Origin: JAFEBO01 sp044221315
Lineage (GTDB): Bacteria; Planctomycetota; Phycisphaerae; Phycisphaerales; UBA1924
Direction: 5' to 3'
Length of the DNA stretch: 64,000 nucleotides
Assembly: GCA_044221315.1 (NCBI GenBank)
Contig: JBGAPK010000002.1
Location: 1-64,000, forward strand
The translations under genes and the position numbers were made by a program. The notes below the pieces were generated by a model. It had not been told where the DNA came from and did no database searches. It saw only the letters and a program-made list of their open reading frames with translations. This document shows positions 16,005 through 25,880 of the stretch, piece after piece; the stretch's first letter is position 1; every line of letters starts with the position of its first letter.

Positions 16005-17966
16005 TTACTTGTCGTACTTCGTGGGCACAGGCTGCACCGGGTCGGGGATGGTCGTGCCCGGGTCCTTTGACGCGTTCGGATCGACCGCCGCCGGCTCTTC
16101 CTTCGGGGCGGGCAGCATTGGCGGCGTCTGCTCCGATCTCGGCTGCCCCTTCTTGAAGATCTCGAGCACCGCCGGCCCGGGCAGGTAGGGCGCCGGGCCC
16201 TCTCCCTTTACTTCCTCGCGCGGCGGGGGCTGATCCGGGTTCGGCCGGTCGGGAATGGAGAGATCCACTCTGGTCTGTCCGAGCAGGGTGCCGGTCGCGA
16301 ACGCGAGATCAACCTGCGAGATCTCGTAGTCGGTCACGGCGGAGATCTCGGAGAACTGTGCCTCGGCCAGTCGCGTGGTGGCATCCAGCACAAAGACGCT
16401 TGTGCTGGCGCCGACGGCAAACTGACGCTGCTCGGCCTGCAGAGCGCGGGTATTCAGAATGACCGACTGGCGCGAGGCGATGACCCGCTGCCACGCCGCT
16501 TCGATGGCGTCAACGGCATTCAGCACTTCCTGGCGGATGGCCAGTTCCCGGGCGCTCTTGCTGCTGAGGCGCTGCAATCTCGTCAGGATGGCGCGCCTCA
16601 CGGCGGATCGTGCCGCCTCATTGCCGATCGGGATCTGCGCACTGAGCCCGACCGACCAGTCGTCGTGCTCGAAGGCCGTCATGTTCTGGAAGGCGCTGCC
16701 GCGCACGCCCGCAAGGCCGTGGACGTTGTACGCATAGTCGAGCGTGACCAGGGGTAGCGCCTGGTTCTGCTGAAAGTCGATATTGGCGGCGTCGGCGGCA
16801 ATCCGCAGCTCGAGTTCGAGCATCTCCATGCGCGTGGCGATTGCGAAGGACGTCAGAGCCGCCCGATCGAACTCGTACAGCACGAGGTCCGGCGGCGTTG
16901 CCGGCGCGATGAACGTGCCCGACTCGACATCCAGGCCCGGCATGTTCATGATCCGCTTGAGCTCGCGCTGCTGAGTGAGCACATCGTTCTGGGCACGGAT
17001 GATGACGTCGAGCTTGTCGGCCACTCCGGCTTGCGAACGGATCGCCTCGATCTCGGCGACGCTCCCGGCGTTGACCTTGTGCTGCGCCGAATCGAGCTGG
17101 GCCGACGCCAGTTCGTACTGCTGCTGCGCGACCTCGAGGTTTTTCTTGGCCTGGTACAGACGCCAGTACGAACGGTCGATCGCCGCGAGCTGCCGGATGG
17201 CCTCGAGCTTCGTGGATGCCTCGGTCGCCCGCTCGTTGTAGGATGCGACACGGAGCGCGGCGGTGTTCGCGCGGCGCCCCGCGTTACGCAGCAGAGGTTG
17301 GCTGATCGAGAAGATCAGGTCGTCGGTGTACTGAGGGTTGAACGCCCCGTTGCTCGGGCTGGTGTCCAGCCGCTGAGGCAGGAACGAGACGTTTACAGTC
17401 TCGCCCGTGCGCGTGGGGATGGTGACGCCGGGCTCGATGAGCCGACGGCCGGTGTACGTACGCTCGATGAAGGGCGTGTTCAGCCCCGTGGGCTGATTCG
17501 TCTCACTCCAGAGCGACCTCAGCGTGAACGCGCTCTCGAATCGCGCATCCTCCTGGCTGACCGACTCCCGAGCGATCGCCGGATCCATGAGAGCGATCTG
17601 CAGATCGAGGTTATTGGCCAGCGTGCTGGCCCGGGCTTCCTCGATCGTGAGGTCGTAGGTCTTCGCGCCCTCGAACCGCTTGCGGGCCCGCTCGATGGCC
17701 GCCTTATCGATCATGCCGGTCGCGTCGGTGGGGATCTTCGGATCGGGCTTGGCGTACTTATTGAAATTGGCCGTATCGATCCGGCGCAATCGGTCGAGCG
17801 CCACCTCGCGCCCGAAATCGGCCGGTTCGCTCGCGAACGGATTGCCCTCGCACGCGCAGAGGCACATCGCGCCCAGGCTCAAGGGGAGCGCGGCACGCGA
17901 GACGAACAGACTCTGAACCGAACGGAAAAAAGAAGTCGCGCATCGTGCGCGGGCCCGCTTATTCAT
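16005..17966 (-). CDS. TolC-family outer-membrane efflux lipoprotein
   Basis: A 653-residue outer-membrane channel protein, last gene of the export operon. A signal peptide ends in a lipobox-like LCACEGN (about residue 35). Two TolC repeats follow, with long coiled-coil helices: LEVAQQQYELASAQLDSAQHKVNAG is cut here to its idea, a typical TolC helix, and a second repeat has QAEQRQFAVGAST. The C-terminal 80 residues are Pro-rich and unstructured, longer than in E. coli TolC. The ATG at 17966 overlaps the permease stop by 8 bp and follows a suitable context; an in-frame upstream extension lies inside the permease and is rejected. Confidence 0.88.
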   Translation of the reverse strand: MNKRARARCATSFFRSVQSLFVSRAALPLSLGAMCLCACEGNPFASEPADFGREVALDRLRRIDTANFNKYAKPDPKIPTDATGMIDKAAIERARKRFEGAKTYDLTIEEARASTLANNLDLQIALMDPAIARESVSQEDARFESAFTLRSLWSETNQPTGLNTPFIERTYTGRRLIEPGVTIPTRTGETVNVSFLPQRLDTSPSNGAFNPQYTDDLIFSISQPLLRNAGRRANTAALRVASYNERATEASTKLEAIRQLAAIDRSYWRLYQAKKNLEVAQQQYELASAQLDSAQHKVNAGSVAEIEAIRSQAGVADKLDVIIRAQNDVLTQQRELKRIMNMPGLDVESGTFIAPATPPDLVLYEFDRAALTSFAIATRMEMLELELRIAADAANIDFQQNQALPLVTLDYAYNVHGLAGVRGSAFQNMTAFEHDDWSVGLSAQIPIGNEAARSAVRRAILTRLQRLSSKSARELAIRQEVLNAVDAIEAAWQRVIASRQSVILNTRALQAEQRQFAVGASTSVFVLDATTRLAEAQFSEISAVTDYEISQVDLAFATGTLLGQTRVDLSIPDRPNPDQPPPREEVKGEGPAPYLPGPAVLEIFKKGQPRSEQTPPMLPAPKEEPAAVDPNASKDPGTTIPDPVQPVPTKYDK

Positions 17967-19197
17967 GCCGGAGTGCCTCGATGGGATCCAGGCGCGCGGC
18001 CTTGATCGCCGGGAACATGCCGAAGAGAAGGCCGGTGGCGGCGCAAAACCCGACAGACAGAAGAATCGCCCACCCAGGAATGATCGCGCCGTCGAGCGAA
18101 AGCCTGGGCATCGCCCGCAGTATGAAGACAAGCCCCTGCCCGATCGCCAGCCCGATCCCGCCACCGATCATGCACAGCGTGATCGCCTCAACCAGAAACT
18201 GAGTCAGAATCACGCTCGGTTTGGCCCCCACCGCCTTGCGCAAGCCGATCTCACGCGTCCGCTCACTCACCGAGACGAGCATGATGTTCATGATCCCGAT
18301 GCCGCCGACAACAAGCGAGATCGCGACGATTCCCGCCGCGAAGATCTGCAGAAACGTCGCGATCTTCTTGAACTGCTCGATCGCAGAATCGATGGCTTCC
18401 ACGCCAAACGTATTGGGATCTCCCGGCTCGATATGTCGCACCCGGCGCATGTACGTGTTCAACTCCGCCTTCACGTCGTCCGTCAGTTCCGGCCCGCGGC
18501 TCTGCGCCACCACGTACATCCGGGGTTCCGGACGCATCAGTTCGCCGGTCGCGAACGGAATGTAGATCTCGGTCTGCGGCTCGTTGCCCCCGAACATCGG
18601 GCTGACCGCTTTGGTCTCTACGACCCCGACGATCTTGAACCGCCGGCCCGCGACGAGGATGACGGTGCCGGTCGGATCGGAGTTGAGATTGAGCTCGGCC
18701 ACTCCCTTGTCGTTGATCAGGCAGACCTGGAGCTTGCCCTCCTCGTCCGTCATTGTGAAAGGGCGACCGACGGTAACGAACCGCGACTCGATCTCGTGCC
18801 AGTCCGGCCGAATGCCCGTGACCGTGACCAGATCCTTCACCTTTTCTCCCGCCTGCACGGTGCCGGTGAAGTTCATGACCGGCGAAAGCCGGGAGAGCGA
18901 CGGCGCCGCCGCCAGCATGCCGTTCACCTGCTGCGTCGTGATGCGGAGCTGGCGCCACGAGTACTTGTCGCGGCGCTGATCGGGCATGCGCGGGAAGATC
19001 CAGACCTTGTTGGCTCCCAGCGTCGCAAACTGATCGAGCACGAACTTCTCCATGCCCTTGGTCGCCGCGATGATCGACACGACCGCCGCCACCCCGATCA
19101 CGATGCCCAGTGTCGTCAGGAGCGCACGGACCTTGTTGGTCCAGATCTGGGCCAAGGCGATTAGGACGGTCTGGAAAAGGAGTCGGAAAATCGGCAT
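17959..19197 (-). CDS. MacB-type ABC transporter permease
   Basis: A 412-residue permease with the MacB layout: one N-terminal transmembrane helix (ALLTTLGIVIGVAAVVSIIA), a large periplasmic domain of about 220 residues, then three C-terminal helices. It carries the FtsX/MacB motif SERTREIGLRKAVGA and ends close to the family pattern LDPIEALRHE. The ATPase is encoded separately just upstream, unlike the fused MacB of E. coli. It starts 3 nt after the ATPase stop and overlaps the TolC gene by 8 bp. Confidence 0.92.
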   Translation of the reverse strand: MPIFRLLFQTVLIALAQIWTNKVRALLTTLGIVIGVAAVVSIIAATKGMEKFVLDQFATLGANKVWIFPRMPDQRRDKYSWRQLRITTQQVNGMLAAAPSLSRLSPVMNFTGTVQAGEKVKDLVTVTGIRPDWHEIESRFVTVGRPFTMTDEEGKLQVCLINDKGVAELNLNSDPTGTVILVAGRRFKIVGVVETKAVSPMFGGNEPQTEIYIPFATGELMRPEPRMYVVAQSRGPELTDDVKAELNTYMRRVRHIEPGDPNTFGVEAIDSAIEQFKKIATFLQIFAAGIVAISLVVGGIGIMNIMLVSVSERTREIGLRKAVGAKPSVILTQFLVEAITLCMIGGGIGLAIGQGLVFILRAMPRLSLDGAIIPGWAILLSVGFCAATGLLFGMFPAIKAARLDPIEALRHE

Positions 19198-19200
19198 GGG

Positions 19201-20001
19201 TCAGACTCCGACGGGCGCCGGCACGGCCGCAACCGCGGCAGCCGGAGCAGAGACGCCGGCCGCGGCACGCACCGCGAAATCGGCCGCGGAACGAAGGTAA
19301 TCCTGATGGATCGGATCGGTCTCGGTGGGATGATCAGAAACGATTCTGCCGTCTCGCAATCGGATGATTCGCTTGGCGTGCCCGGCGATGTCCTCTTCGT
19401 GGGTGACGATCACGATCGTCTGGCCCTCGTTGTGAAGTTGCTTGAAGAGAGCGATGATCTCCTCGCTGGTCTTGGAGTCGAGGTTGCCGGTGGGTTCGTC
19501 GGCGAGCAGGATGCTGGGATTGGTGACAAGGGCTCGGGCAACGGCCACCCGCTGACGCTGCCCGCCTGACATCTGATTGGGCTTGTGCCCCATGCGATCG
19601 CCCAACCCGACGCGTTCGAGCGTCTTCTTGGCCATCTTCCGGGCCCCCCACCAATGCTTCCGCGAATACAGCAGGGGCAGCATCACATTCGCGACGGCAT
19701 TCGCGCGGCTGAGCAGTTCAAAGCTCTGGAAGACAAACCCGATCTCCTCGTTGCGGACCTTCGCGAGCTGCGTCGCCGACATCTTGTGCGTCGGCTTGCC
19801 CGCCAGCTCGTACGCGCCCTTGGTCGGACGGTCGAGGCAGCCCAGGATGTTCATCAGCGTCGACTTGCCCGAACCCGAAGCGCCCATGATCGCGACGAAC
19901 TCATTGACAGCGATGTCAAGATCGACGCCGCGCAGGGCGTGCACGCGCTCCGTGCCGATGCGGTAGGTCTTCTCGAGTTTGCGGATCTTGATGGCGAGCA
20001 T
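19201..20001 (-). CDS. MacB/LolD-type ABC transporter ATPase
   Basis: A 266-residue ATPase of the MacB/LolD class. Motifs are Walker A GASGSGKST, the signature MSGGQRQRVAVARAL, Walker B ILLADEPTGNLDS and the switch His in VTHEEDIAGHAKR. The last 30 residues form an Ala/Pro/Val-rich extension not needed for the fold. The ATG at 20001 lies 20 bp after the MacA-like stop. It energises the tripartite pump with the adaptor and permease beside it; the substrate is unknown (macrolide, peptide or lipoprotein-like in relatives). Confidence 0.92.
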   Translation of the reverse strand: MLAIKIRKLEKTYRIGTERVHALRGVDLDIAVNEFVAIMGASGSGKSTLMNILGCLDRPTKGAYELAGKPTHKMSATQLAKVRNEEIGFVFQSFELLSRANAVANVMLPLLYSRKHWWGARKMAKKTLERVGLGDRMGHKPNQMSGGQRQRVAVARALVTNPSILLADEPTGNLDSKTSEEIIALFKQLHNEGQTIVIVTHEEDIAGHAKRIIRLRDGRIVSDHPTETDPIHQDYLRSAADFAVRAAAGVSAPAAAVAAVPAPVGV

Positions 20002-20021
20002 GGGAGTGCCGCAAAGACGTG

Positions 20022-21530
20022 CTAGTTCTTGCCTGGGTCCTGGGGCGCGTTCGCCTGCTTCTGCTCGGCCGGCTTGTCCTTTTTCGCGGGAGCCTCCGCC
20101 GGCTTTGTGTCCTTCGATGCGGCCTTGGTGTCCGCCGGAGTTGCGCTGGTTGTCCGGATCTCCCCGCCGGGAGTCGGCGTCTTGTTCGCCGGCTTGTCTT
20201 CCTTGTCTGTGAGCTTCTGATCCGCCTTGAGACCGATCAGCGCCTTGAAAGGCCCGACGATCACCTTCCGACCGTCGTCGAGCCCCTTGAGAATGACCGT
20301 GTCCGTCAGGTCGCTCGGCCCGACGCTGACCGGAACGACAACCGACTTGCCGTTCTCGTACACATACACGACGCGCGTCCATTTCTTGTTTCGGTCGACC
20401 AGGCTCCCGTCGCGGACCACGTCGCTCGGCAGTTCCTCGACCAGCCTCTCGACCACGGCCTGGCTCGGGACCTTGATCAGATCGTGGAAATTCTCGACCT
20501 CGATATCCACGTTCGCCGTCATGCCCGAATAGATCGTGACATCCTCCGGGACTTCGAGCTTGATTTCGGTCTGAAAGTACGCCGTCCCGTCCTTGTCGAT
20601 GACGCGCAGCGGTTGCACGACCTCAACCTGGCCGGCGAACGTGCGGTTCGGGAAAGCGTTGATGTAGACCTTGGCCCGCTGCCCGATCTTCACCGGGGCG
20701 ATGTTGGTCTCGTCTACCTTCGCCTTGACGATCATGCTGTTGAGATCCGCGACCTGCATGATCACCGAGCCCGGGCTGTTCAGCGTTCCGACAACCACCA
20801 GCTCGCCCACGTCGGCCTGGGCGCTCGTGACAACGCCGTCGAACGGCGACGTGATGACCGTGTAGCTCAGATTTTTTTCCGCGCGATCGATGTTCGCCTT
20901 CGCGATGGCGATCGAGTGAACGACCTGGTTGGTCACACTCTCGGCGCGGCTGTACTCCGCCTCGGCCGTATCCAATTCCGCCTTGGAGATGTCCTTGCTC
21001 GAATAGAGCTCCCGCTTGCGCCCGAGTTCCTGCGTCATGTTCTCCATCGACGCCCTGGCGCCGGCGAGCCGCGCCTCCTCGCTCCGGAGCGAGGCCTTGG
21101 CCGATTCGAGCGAGGCCTTCAGATCGTCGGCGTCGAGGCGGACGATCACGTCCCCCTGCTTGACCCGCCGGCCCTCGCGGAACGGCATCGCCACGATGCG
21201 CGCCGAGACCTGCGCTGAGATATCGACCTTCTGCTTGGGCTCGATGATCCCCGGCGCGCTCACCACACGCACCAGGTCGCCGCGCTTCGCTTCTTCCACG
21301 CGAACAAACATCGGCTTGGACGATGGATCAAAGCTCTGACGCCACTCATCGAGTTGCCCGGACTGGACCAGCCAGAACACCCCGCCGCCGACGGCCAGAC
21401 CCAGAACCACAACGATCCCAAGGATCCATTTCCACACTCGAGCACTCTCCTGATCCGGCTTGTGAGACCCGCCTTCGACCTCGCCTGACGACTTCGCCCC
21501 CCACCGCCTCTCCGCCCCGTCACTCGACAC
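20022..21530 (-). CDS. MacA/HlyD-type periplasmic adaptor protein
   Basis: A 502-residue membrane-fusion protein and first gene of the pump operon. One N-terminal transmembrane helix (about 33-55) anchors it, followed by a biotinyl-lipoyl-like half-motif, a coiled-coil hairpin (about 145-215, rich in A/S/L/E heptads), a second lipoyl half (TVITSPFDGVVTSAQADVGELV) and beta-barrel domains. The C-terminal 70 residues are Lys/Pro/Ala-rich and probably disordered. The arrangement adaptor-ATPase-permease-channel gives a complete MacAB-TolC-like exporter on the minus strand. A TATACT hexamer lies about 165 bp upstream and could be its promoter. Confidence 0.9.
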   Translation of the reverse strand: MSSDGAERRWGAKSSGEVEGGSHKPDQESARVWKWILGIVVVLGLAVGGGVFWLVQSGQLDEWRQSFDPSSKPMFVRVEEAKRGDLVRVVSAPGIIEPKQKVDISAQVSARIVAMPFREGRRVKQGDVIVRLDADDLKASLESAKASLRSEEARLAGARASMENMTQELGRKRELYSSKDISKAELDTAEAEYSRAESVTNQVVHSIAIAKANIDRAEKNLSYTVITSPFDGVVTSAQADVGELVVVGTLNSPGSVIMQVADLNSMIVKAKVDETNIAPVKIGQRAKVYINAFPNRTFAGQVEVVQPLRVIDKDGTAYFQTEIKLEVPEDVTIYSGMTANVDIEVENFHDLIKVPSQAVVERLVEELPSDVVRDGSLVDRNKKWTRVVYVYENGKSVVVPVSVGPSDLTDTVILKGLDDGRKVIVGPFKALIGLKADQKLTDKEDKPANKTPTPGGEIRTTSATPADTKAASKDTKPAEAPAKKDKPAEQKQANAPQDPGKN

Positions 21531-21765
21531 CGATCGCCCGCCACTCCTCCAGAGAAGCCCCAGACGCTGGTGGCTTTCTGGGATTCGTGGCCCATCCGTT
21601 TTCGACGCGGGCGCGAATGTGTCGAAGGATTGTTACACCCGGCGTCCGATTCCGATGCACCTTCCGCTATTCAGTGCGCCGGATGAGCCCGCAAGTATAC
21701 CGATCAAAAGCCAAATTATCTGCCGATTTCGCATTATTGGTCGGGCTCGCACCTCAAACGGCGGC

Positions 21766-22461
21766 TCAACCGCGCAACCCAAGTCCAACACGCCGGCACG
21801 CGGCCTCGATCGCCCCGTTCACCTCGGCGGCGTGCGACACATTCGGCACATGGCCCGCGCCGCGGATTGTCACATCGATCGCATTCGCCGGATGTGGAAT
21901 GATGCGATCCTTGTCGCCGTGAATGCGCACTATCGGCGCCGCGGGAACCCGGACCCCCGACCAGCCCATCATCGCTTGCGCGGCCCACCGGATGAACGAG
22001 AACGGAACGGCGTCCATCATCGTTTCAAGGAAGACCCGATGCTCCCGCTTCATCGGCCCGAGTCGACGGATGAACGCCCGCCCCATGAACTTTGAACGCT
22101 CCCCCACCGGCGTCGGCATCCACCGCCCCGCCATCGCCATCCACCGCAGCGACGGGGCGATCTCCTTCGGATTGAGGGCGCTGCCGATCAGAACAAGCGC
22201 ATCGGGTTTGAGCACGGAGGACATTTGGGCCGCGAGCATTCCACCGAAGGAGATGCCACCGAGAACAAGCGGACCACCACCCAAAGGCAGCATTGGGCGA
22301 ATCCGCTCCGCCATACGTCCGGCATAACCCGCGAGCGGTTCATTCGATGCGGGCTCGAGCCACGGAGGGCTGATGAGATTTGGAAACTCGCTCCGCTGCG
22401 GATCGAAGAGGCGAACATCGGCTCCGAGGCCGGGAAGCAGCACCAAGACCGGCTCGTTCAT
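21766..22461 (-). CDS. Alpha/beta-hydrolase
   Basis: A 231-residue small alpha/beta-hydrolase. The oxyanion strand VLVLLPGLGADVRLF opens it, the nucleophile elbow GISFGG gives Ser at about 71, an Asp lies in RIHGDKDRIIP and the catalytic His in GAGHVPNVS. It is therefore probably active as an esterase or lipase-like enzyme, substrate unknown. It is the third gene of the glyQS operon, 9 bp after the small basic protein. Confidence 0.85.
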   Translation of the reverse strand: MNEPVLVLLPGLGADVRLFDPQRSEFPNLISPPWLEPASNEPLAGYAGRMAERIRPMLPLGGGPLVLGGISFGGMLAAQMSSVLKPDALVLIGSALNPKEIAPSLRWMAMAGRWMPTPVGERSKFMGRAFIRRLGPMKREHRVFLETMMDAVPFSFIRWAAQAMMGWSGVRVPAAPIVRIHGDKDRIIPHPANAIDVTIRGAGHVPNVSHAAEVNGAIEAACRRVGLGLRG

Positions 22462-22470
22462 GGTTCACAC

Positions 22471-22812
22471 TCAAATCTTGGTGCCAGTTTGACGCCGGCT
22501 CCTGCGCCGGGCCAGCTTTCGTTCCACCACTTCTCCGAGTGAAACATCAGGAGACTTCTTCCAGTTCGACCCGCGCGGGATCTTTCCGAGCGCTTGCGCC
22601 GCTCGATTTTCATCAAGGCCCAACTTCTGTATCGCCTGCTTCCCAGACGCCCGACGCGCACCGCTCCGCCAAGCTTTTCGTCGGCGAATTCCCTTACGCG
22701 AAGCGCCCGTGGATTCTCCGTAAACATTGCGGCGATCTTTATCGTAGCTCAACCGCTTCTTTTCTTGTGGCGATCGAAACCGCTTTGAAGTAGGCACCTT
22801 TGTCTTCGCCAC
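22471..22812 (-). CDS. Small basic protein of unknown function
   Basis: A 113-residue protein with about 30 percent Lys/Arg, no signal peptide and no membrane segment. It has a helical middle (SGKQAIQKLGLDENRAAQALGKIPRG) and an Arg-rich end. It starts 3 nt after the glycyl-tRNA synthetase stop and ends 9 nt before the hydrolase, so it is surely co-transcribed. Nucleic-acid or ribosome binding is plausible from charge and from its synthetase neighbour, but I do not recognise a family. Confidence 0.7.
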   Translation of the reverse strand: MAKTKVPTSKRFRSPQEKKRLSYDKDRRNVYGESTGASRKGIRRRKAWRSGARRASGKQAIQKLGLDENRAAQALGKIPRGSNWKKSPDVSLGEVVERKLARRRSRRQTGTKI

Positions 22813-22815
22813 GTT

Positions 22816-24384
22816 TCACACCCCGAGCTTCTCGCCCAAAAACGCCCCCACCTTGTAGAGCGAGACTTTTTGCTGCTGCCCCGAATCCCGATCGCGCAGC
22901 GTCACCGTCTGTTGTGTCATCGTGTCCCCATCGATCGTGATGCAGAACGGCGTCCCCGCCTCGTCCATGCGGGCATATCTCTTGCCGATCGACTGCTTCT
23001 CATCAAGCTCGATGTTGCCCAGTTTCCAGAACCGTGCCGTCAGTTCGTCGTGCAGCTTCTCGGCAACCTCGGGCATCCCGTCCTTCGCCACCAGCGGAAA
23101 GACCGCGGCCTTCACCGGGGCCACCCGCGGATTGAATTTCAGAAACTCCGGACTCGCCCGCGATTCATCGCGGGTGTACGCCTCGCAGATGAGCGCCAGC
23201 GCCCCGCGATCGAGGCCCGCCGCGGGCTCGATGCAGTGCGGCATGTACCGCTCGCCCTTCTTGCCCCCGTTGGGAAGAATCTCACCCCGGTCGGTATCGA
23301 AGTAGTCGAGCTTCACGCCCGAGTGCTTCTGGTGCTGCGTCAGGTCGTAGTCGCCCCGGTGCGCGATGCCCTCGAGTTCGCCGAACCCCGGAGACGTGAA
23401 CGGGAATCGATATTCAACGTCGCTCGTCCCTTGCGAGTAGTGCGAGAGTTCGTCCTTCTCGTGCTCGCGCAGGATCAGGTTCTCGCCGGCCAGCCCGATC
23501 GCCTTCCACCATTCCATCCTGAAATCACGCCAGAACTTGTACCACTCGAGCGACTCGCTCGGATGGCAGAAGAATTCCAATTCCGCCTGCTCGAACTCGC
23601 GCGAACGGAACGTGAAATTGCGGGGCGTCACCTCGTTGCGGAACGAACGGCCTGTATTTCCGATGCCGAATGGCATCTTGACGCGGGACGTGTCCACGAC
23701 GTTCTTGAACTGGACAAACACACCCTGCGCCGTCTCGGGCCTCAGATACGCCTTGTTCGCCTCGTCCCGGATCGCGCCGGGGATCGTGTCGAACATCAGG
23801 TTGAACATGCGGGGTTCGGTCAGCGTTCCGGGCTTCTCCGCCTCCGGACCGATCACGCGCGTCCACGGCTGAGGCAGCGACGACAACGCGACGGCCTTCA
23901 CCGTTCCGAACGTCTTCTCCGCTTTCTTTTTCTGCTTGGCCTCGCTCGGCTGATCTCCGACAAATGCGAAGACCGGTTTGTCGCCCGGATCTCCGCTCTC
24001 CGGCACGTACACCATCACATGGTCGTACCGATAGCGTCCCTTCGTCTCTTTGTCGTCCACCATCGGATCGTTGAATCCGCCCACATGCCCGCTCGCCTCC
24101 CACACCTTGGGATGCTGGATGATGCACGTCTCGAGCCCCACGTTCCGCACCGGCCTGCCGTTCGGCCCGTTCCGCCCCCAGCACGGCCTCAGGATCATGT
24201 CCTGCCACCACGCGTCTCTCAGATTCTTCTTGAGTTGCGCCCCCAGCGGCCCGTAATCCCAGAAGCCGTTGATGCCGCCGTAGATCTCCGACGCCTGATA
24301 GATAAACCCGCGGCGCTTGCACAGCGCCATGATGGCGTCCATGGGCTTTTTCGACGTCGTGCTCGCGGGAGAAGTGTCGGACAT
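22816..24384 (-). CDS. glyQS: Glycyl-tRNA synthetase, alpha2 (single-chain) type
   Basis: Charges tRNA-Gly with glycine. The 522-residue chain is the dimeric class II type (bacterial GlyQS/archaeal-eukaryotic), not the alpha2beta2 GlyQ+GlyS type. Visible motifs are CKRRGFIYQASEIYGGINGF at the start, motif 2 FRNEVTPRNFTFRSREFEQAE, a GIAHRGDYDLTQH region, and the C-terminal anticodon-binding domain. An insertion of about 60 Lys/Glu-rich residues (about 150-210) is typical of this type. The ATG at 24384 is preferred to an upstream in-frame start lacking a ribosome-binding site. Confidence 0.95.
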   Translation of the reverse strand: MSDTSPASTTSKKPMDAIMALCKRRGFIYQASEIYGGINGFWDYGPLGAQLKKNLRDAWWQDMILRPCWGRNGPNGRPVRNVGLETCIIQHPKVWEASGHVGGFNDPMVDDKETKGRYRYDHVMVYVPESGDPGDKPVFAFVGDQPSEAKQKKKAEKTFGTVKAVALSSLPQPWTRVIGPEAEKPGTLTEPRMFNLMFDTIPGAIRDEANKAYLRPETAQGVFVQFKNVVDTSRVKMPFGIGNTGRSFRNEVTPRNFTFRSREFEQAELEFFCHPSESLEWYKFWRDFRMEWWKAIGLAGENLILREHEKDELSHYSQGTSDVEYRFPFTSPGFGELEGIAHRGDYDLTQHQKHSGVKLDYFDTDRGEILPNGGKKGERYMPHCIEPAAGLDRGALALICEAYTRDESRASPEFLKFNPRVAPVKAAVFPLVAKDGMPEVAEKLHDELTARFWKLGNIELDEKQSIGKRYARMDEAGTPFCITIDGDTMTQQTVTLRDRDSGQQQKVSLYKVGAFLGEKLGV

Positions 24385-24569
24385 TGGGGACTCCGTTGGA
24401 CCGAGAAGTGGTAACTCTAGGAATTCTCTTTCACGACTGCGGCCCATTTGGCCGTTCCCTTGGCCACGGCGCGCCCGCCGCTCGTCGCGCGCGGAACCGG
24501 CCGGAAAAATGTTGCTCCAACGTGGCCCTGGCGATAGCCTGAATTCGTCCTTTGCCCCGGGAGTTCACC

Positions 24570-25880
24570 ATGCGACCGATCCGCCTCGTGCTGTTCTGGG
24601 CTGCCCTGATCTCGTGCGTCTTCGGCACTCGTGCCTCCGCTCAGTCCCTGACTTCGTTCATCTATCAGGGAAAGGTCGAAAGAGACGGCGCGCCGTACAC
24701 CGGCAACGCGGACGTGCGGTTCCGGCTGTTCGACTCGCTCGCCGGAGGATCACAGATCGGATCGACGGTCACGGCGGCCCCGGTCGCGGTCGACACCGGT
24801 GTGTTCAGCACGCGCCTGGACTTCGCCGATGCGATCGTCGGCCTCCCGGCGCCCGCCTGGCTCGAGGTGTCCGTGCGCACACCTTCGGGCTCCGGCGCGT
24901 TCGTCACGCTTTCGCCCCGACAGCCGGTGGAAAGCGCCCCCTTCGCTGCGAACGCACGCGGCATCCAGGTTGACCTCCAGAACAACGTCTACCTGTCCGG
25001 AACGCTCAATCTCGCGACGTCCGGCCTGAAATTCTCCGACGGAACCACGCTCTCGACCGCCCTCGACATTCCGACAACGCCCGGCGTAAAACTGGTCCAG
25101 TCCAGTACGAGCAGCGTGACGCTCAATCATGAATCATGTCACCTTTACTCGCCCCTGGTCATCTCGTGCGAGGTGATCACCATCCCGACGGGAGGCGGCG
25201 GCTACACGACGCAGCGCGGCAACGCGGCGCCGATCGAAGTCGATGTCTCCCGCCCCGCCGGTGTCGACGAGACCTGGCGCACGCATTGGGAATCGACTGT
25301 CGCGTCCGGATTCGCTCCGGCAAACCTGCAGACTCTGCACATCGTCCAGAGCCGCCAGAGCGGCGGGGACGCGAGCCTCGACATTCCGATGCTTGTCGCC
25401 GGGTACCGGGTGGAAACAACCGGCACACAAGTGCTCGAAATCCTCCACCTCATTGCGCCGACGCGCACGATGGTTGCGCCGGTCCTGAGCGGACAGGGAG
25501 GCCCGATCGGCATTCTCACCGGCCCAACGATCCTGACGATGAAGTCGAGCGGCATCACCGCGCCGGGGGCGCGCGTCGTCCGCCTGGATCGTCCGGCCGA
25601 GGTGTCCGAGTCCGGGGCGCCCACGATCCAATTCCAGCTCGAGGGCGCTCCAACTCCAATCGTCATCGTGCGCAATGCCTTGGGCAGCAGCCCCACGCTG
25701 CTGGCGTGGTTCAGCGCGACGGCGGCCAACACGGTCACGCCAAAGGACTTTGACGTTGCGAGCGGAACGGTCACGCTTTTTCATTCCGCGAATGCGTGGC
25801 CCTTCGAATACCGGATCGTGCAGTCGGCTACGGAGGAGTTGTACGAAGAGTATTCGATTGTCTCGCCGCGCGAGCGCTAG
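24570..25880 (+). CDS. Secreted protein with S74/tail-fibre-like N-terminal module
   Basis: A 436-residue exported protein. A signal peptide (residues 1-25, ending RASAQ) is followed by a module of about 100 residues (FIYQGKVERDGAPYTGNADV, then RFRLFDSLAGGSQIG) also present, in a related form, in the paralogues at 60-64 kb. This module is common at the N-terminus of large planctomycete surface proteins. The remaining 300 residues are beta-rich and resemble a phage tail or T6SS Hcp-like domain (DETWRTHWESTVASGF) but I cannot assign it. Its stop codon overlaps that of the convergent MEMO1 gene in the tetramer CTAG. Confidence 0.7.
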   Translation: MRPIRLVLFWAALISCVFGTRASAQSLTSFIYQGKVERDGAPYTGNADVRFRLFDSLAGGSQIGSTVTAAPVAVDTGVFSTRLDFADAIVGLPAPAWLEVSVRTPSGSGAFVTLSPRQPVESAPFAANARGIQVDLQNNVYLSGTLNLATSGLKFSDGTTLSTALDIPTTPGVKLVQSSTSSVTLNHESCHLYSPLVISCEVITIPTGGGGYTTQRGNAAPIEVDVSRPAGVDETWRTHWESTVASGFAPANLQTLHIVQSRQSGGDASLDIPMLVAGYRVETTGTQVLEILHLIAPTRTMVAPVLSGQGGPIGILTGPTILTMKSSGITAPGARVVRLDRPAEVSESGAPTIQFQLEGAPTPIVIVRNALGSSPTLLAWFSATAANTVTPKDFDVASGTVTLFHSANAWPFEYRIVQSATEELYEEYSIVSPRER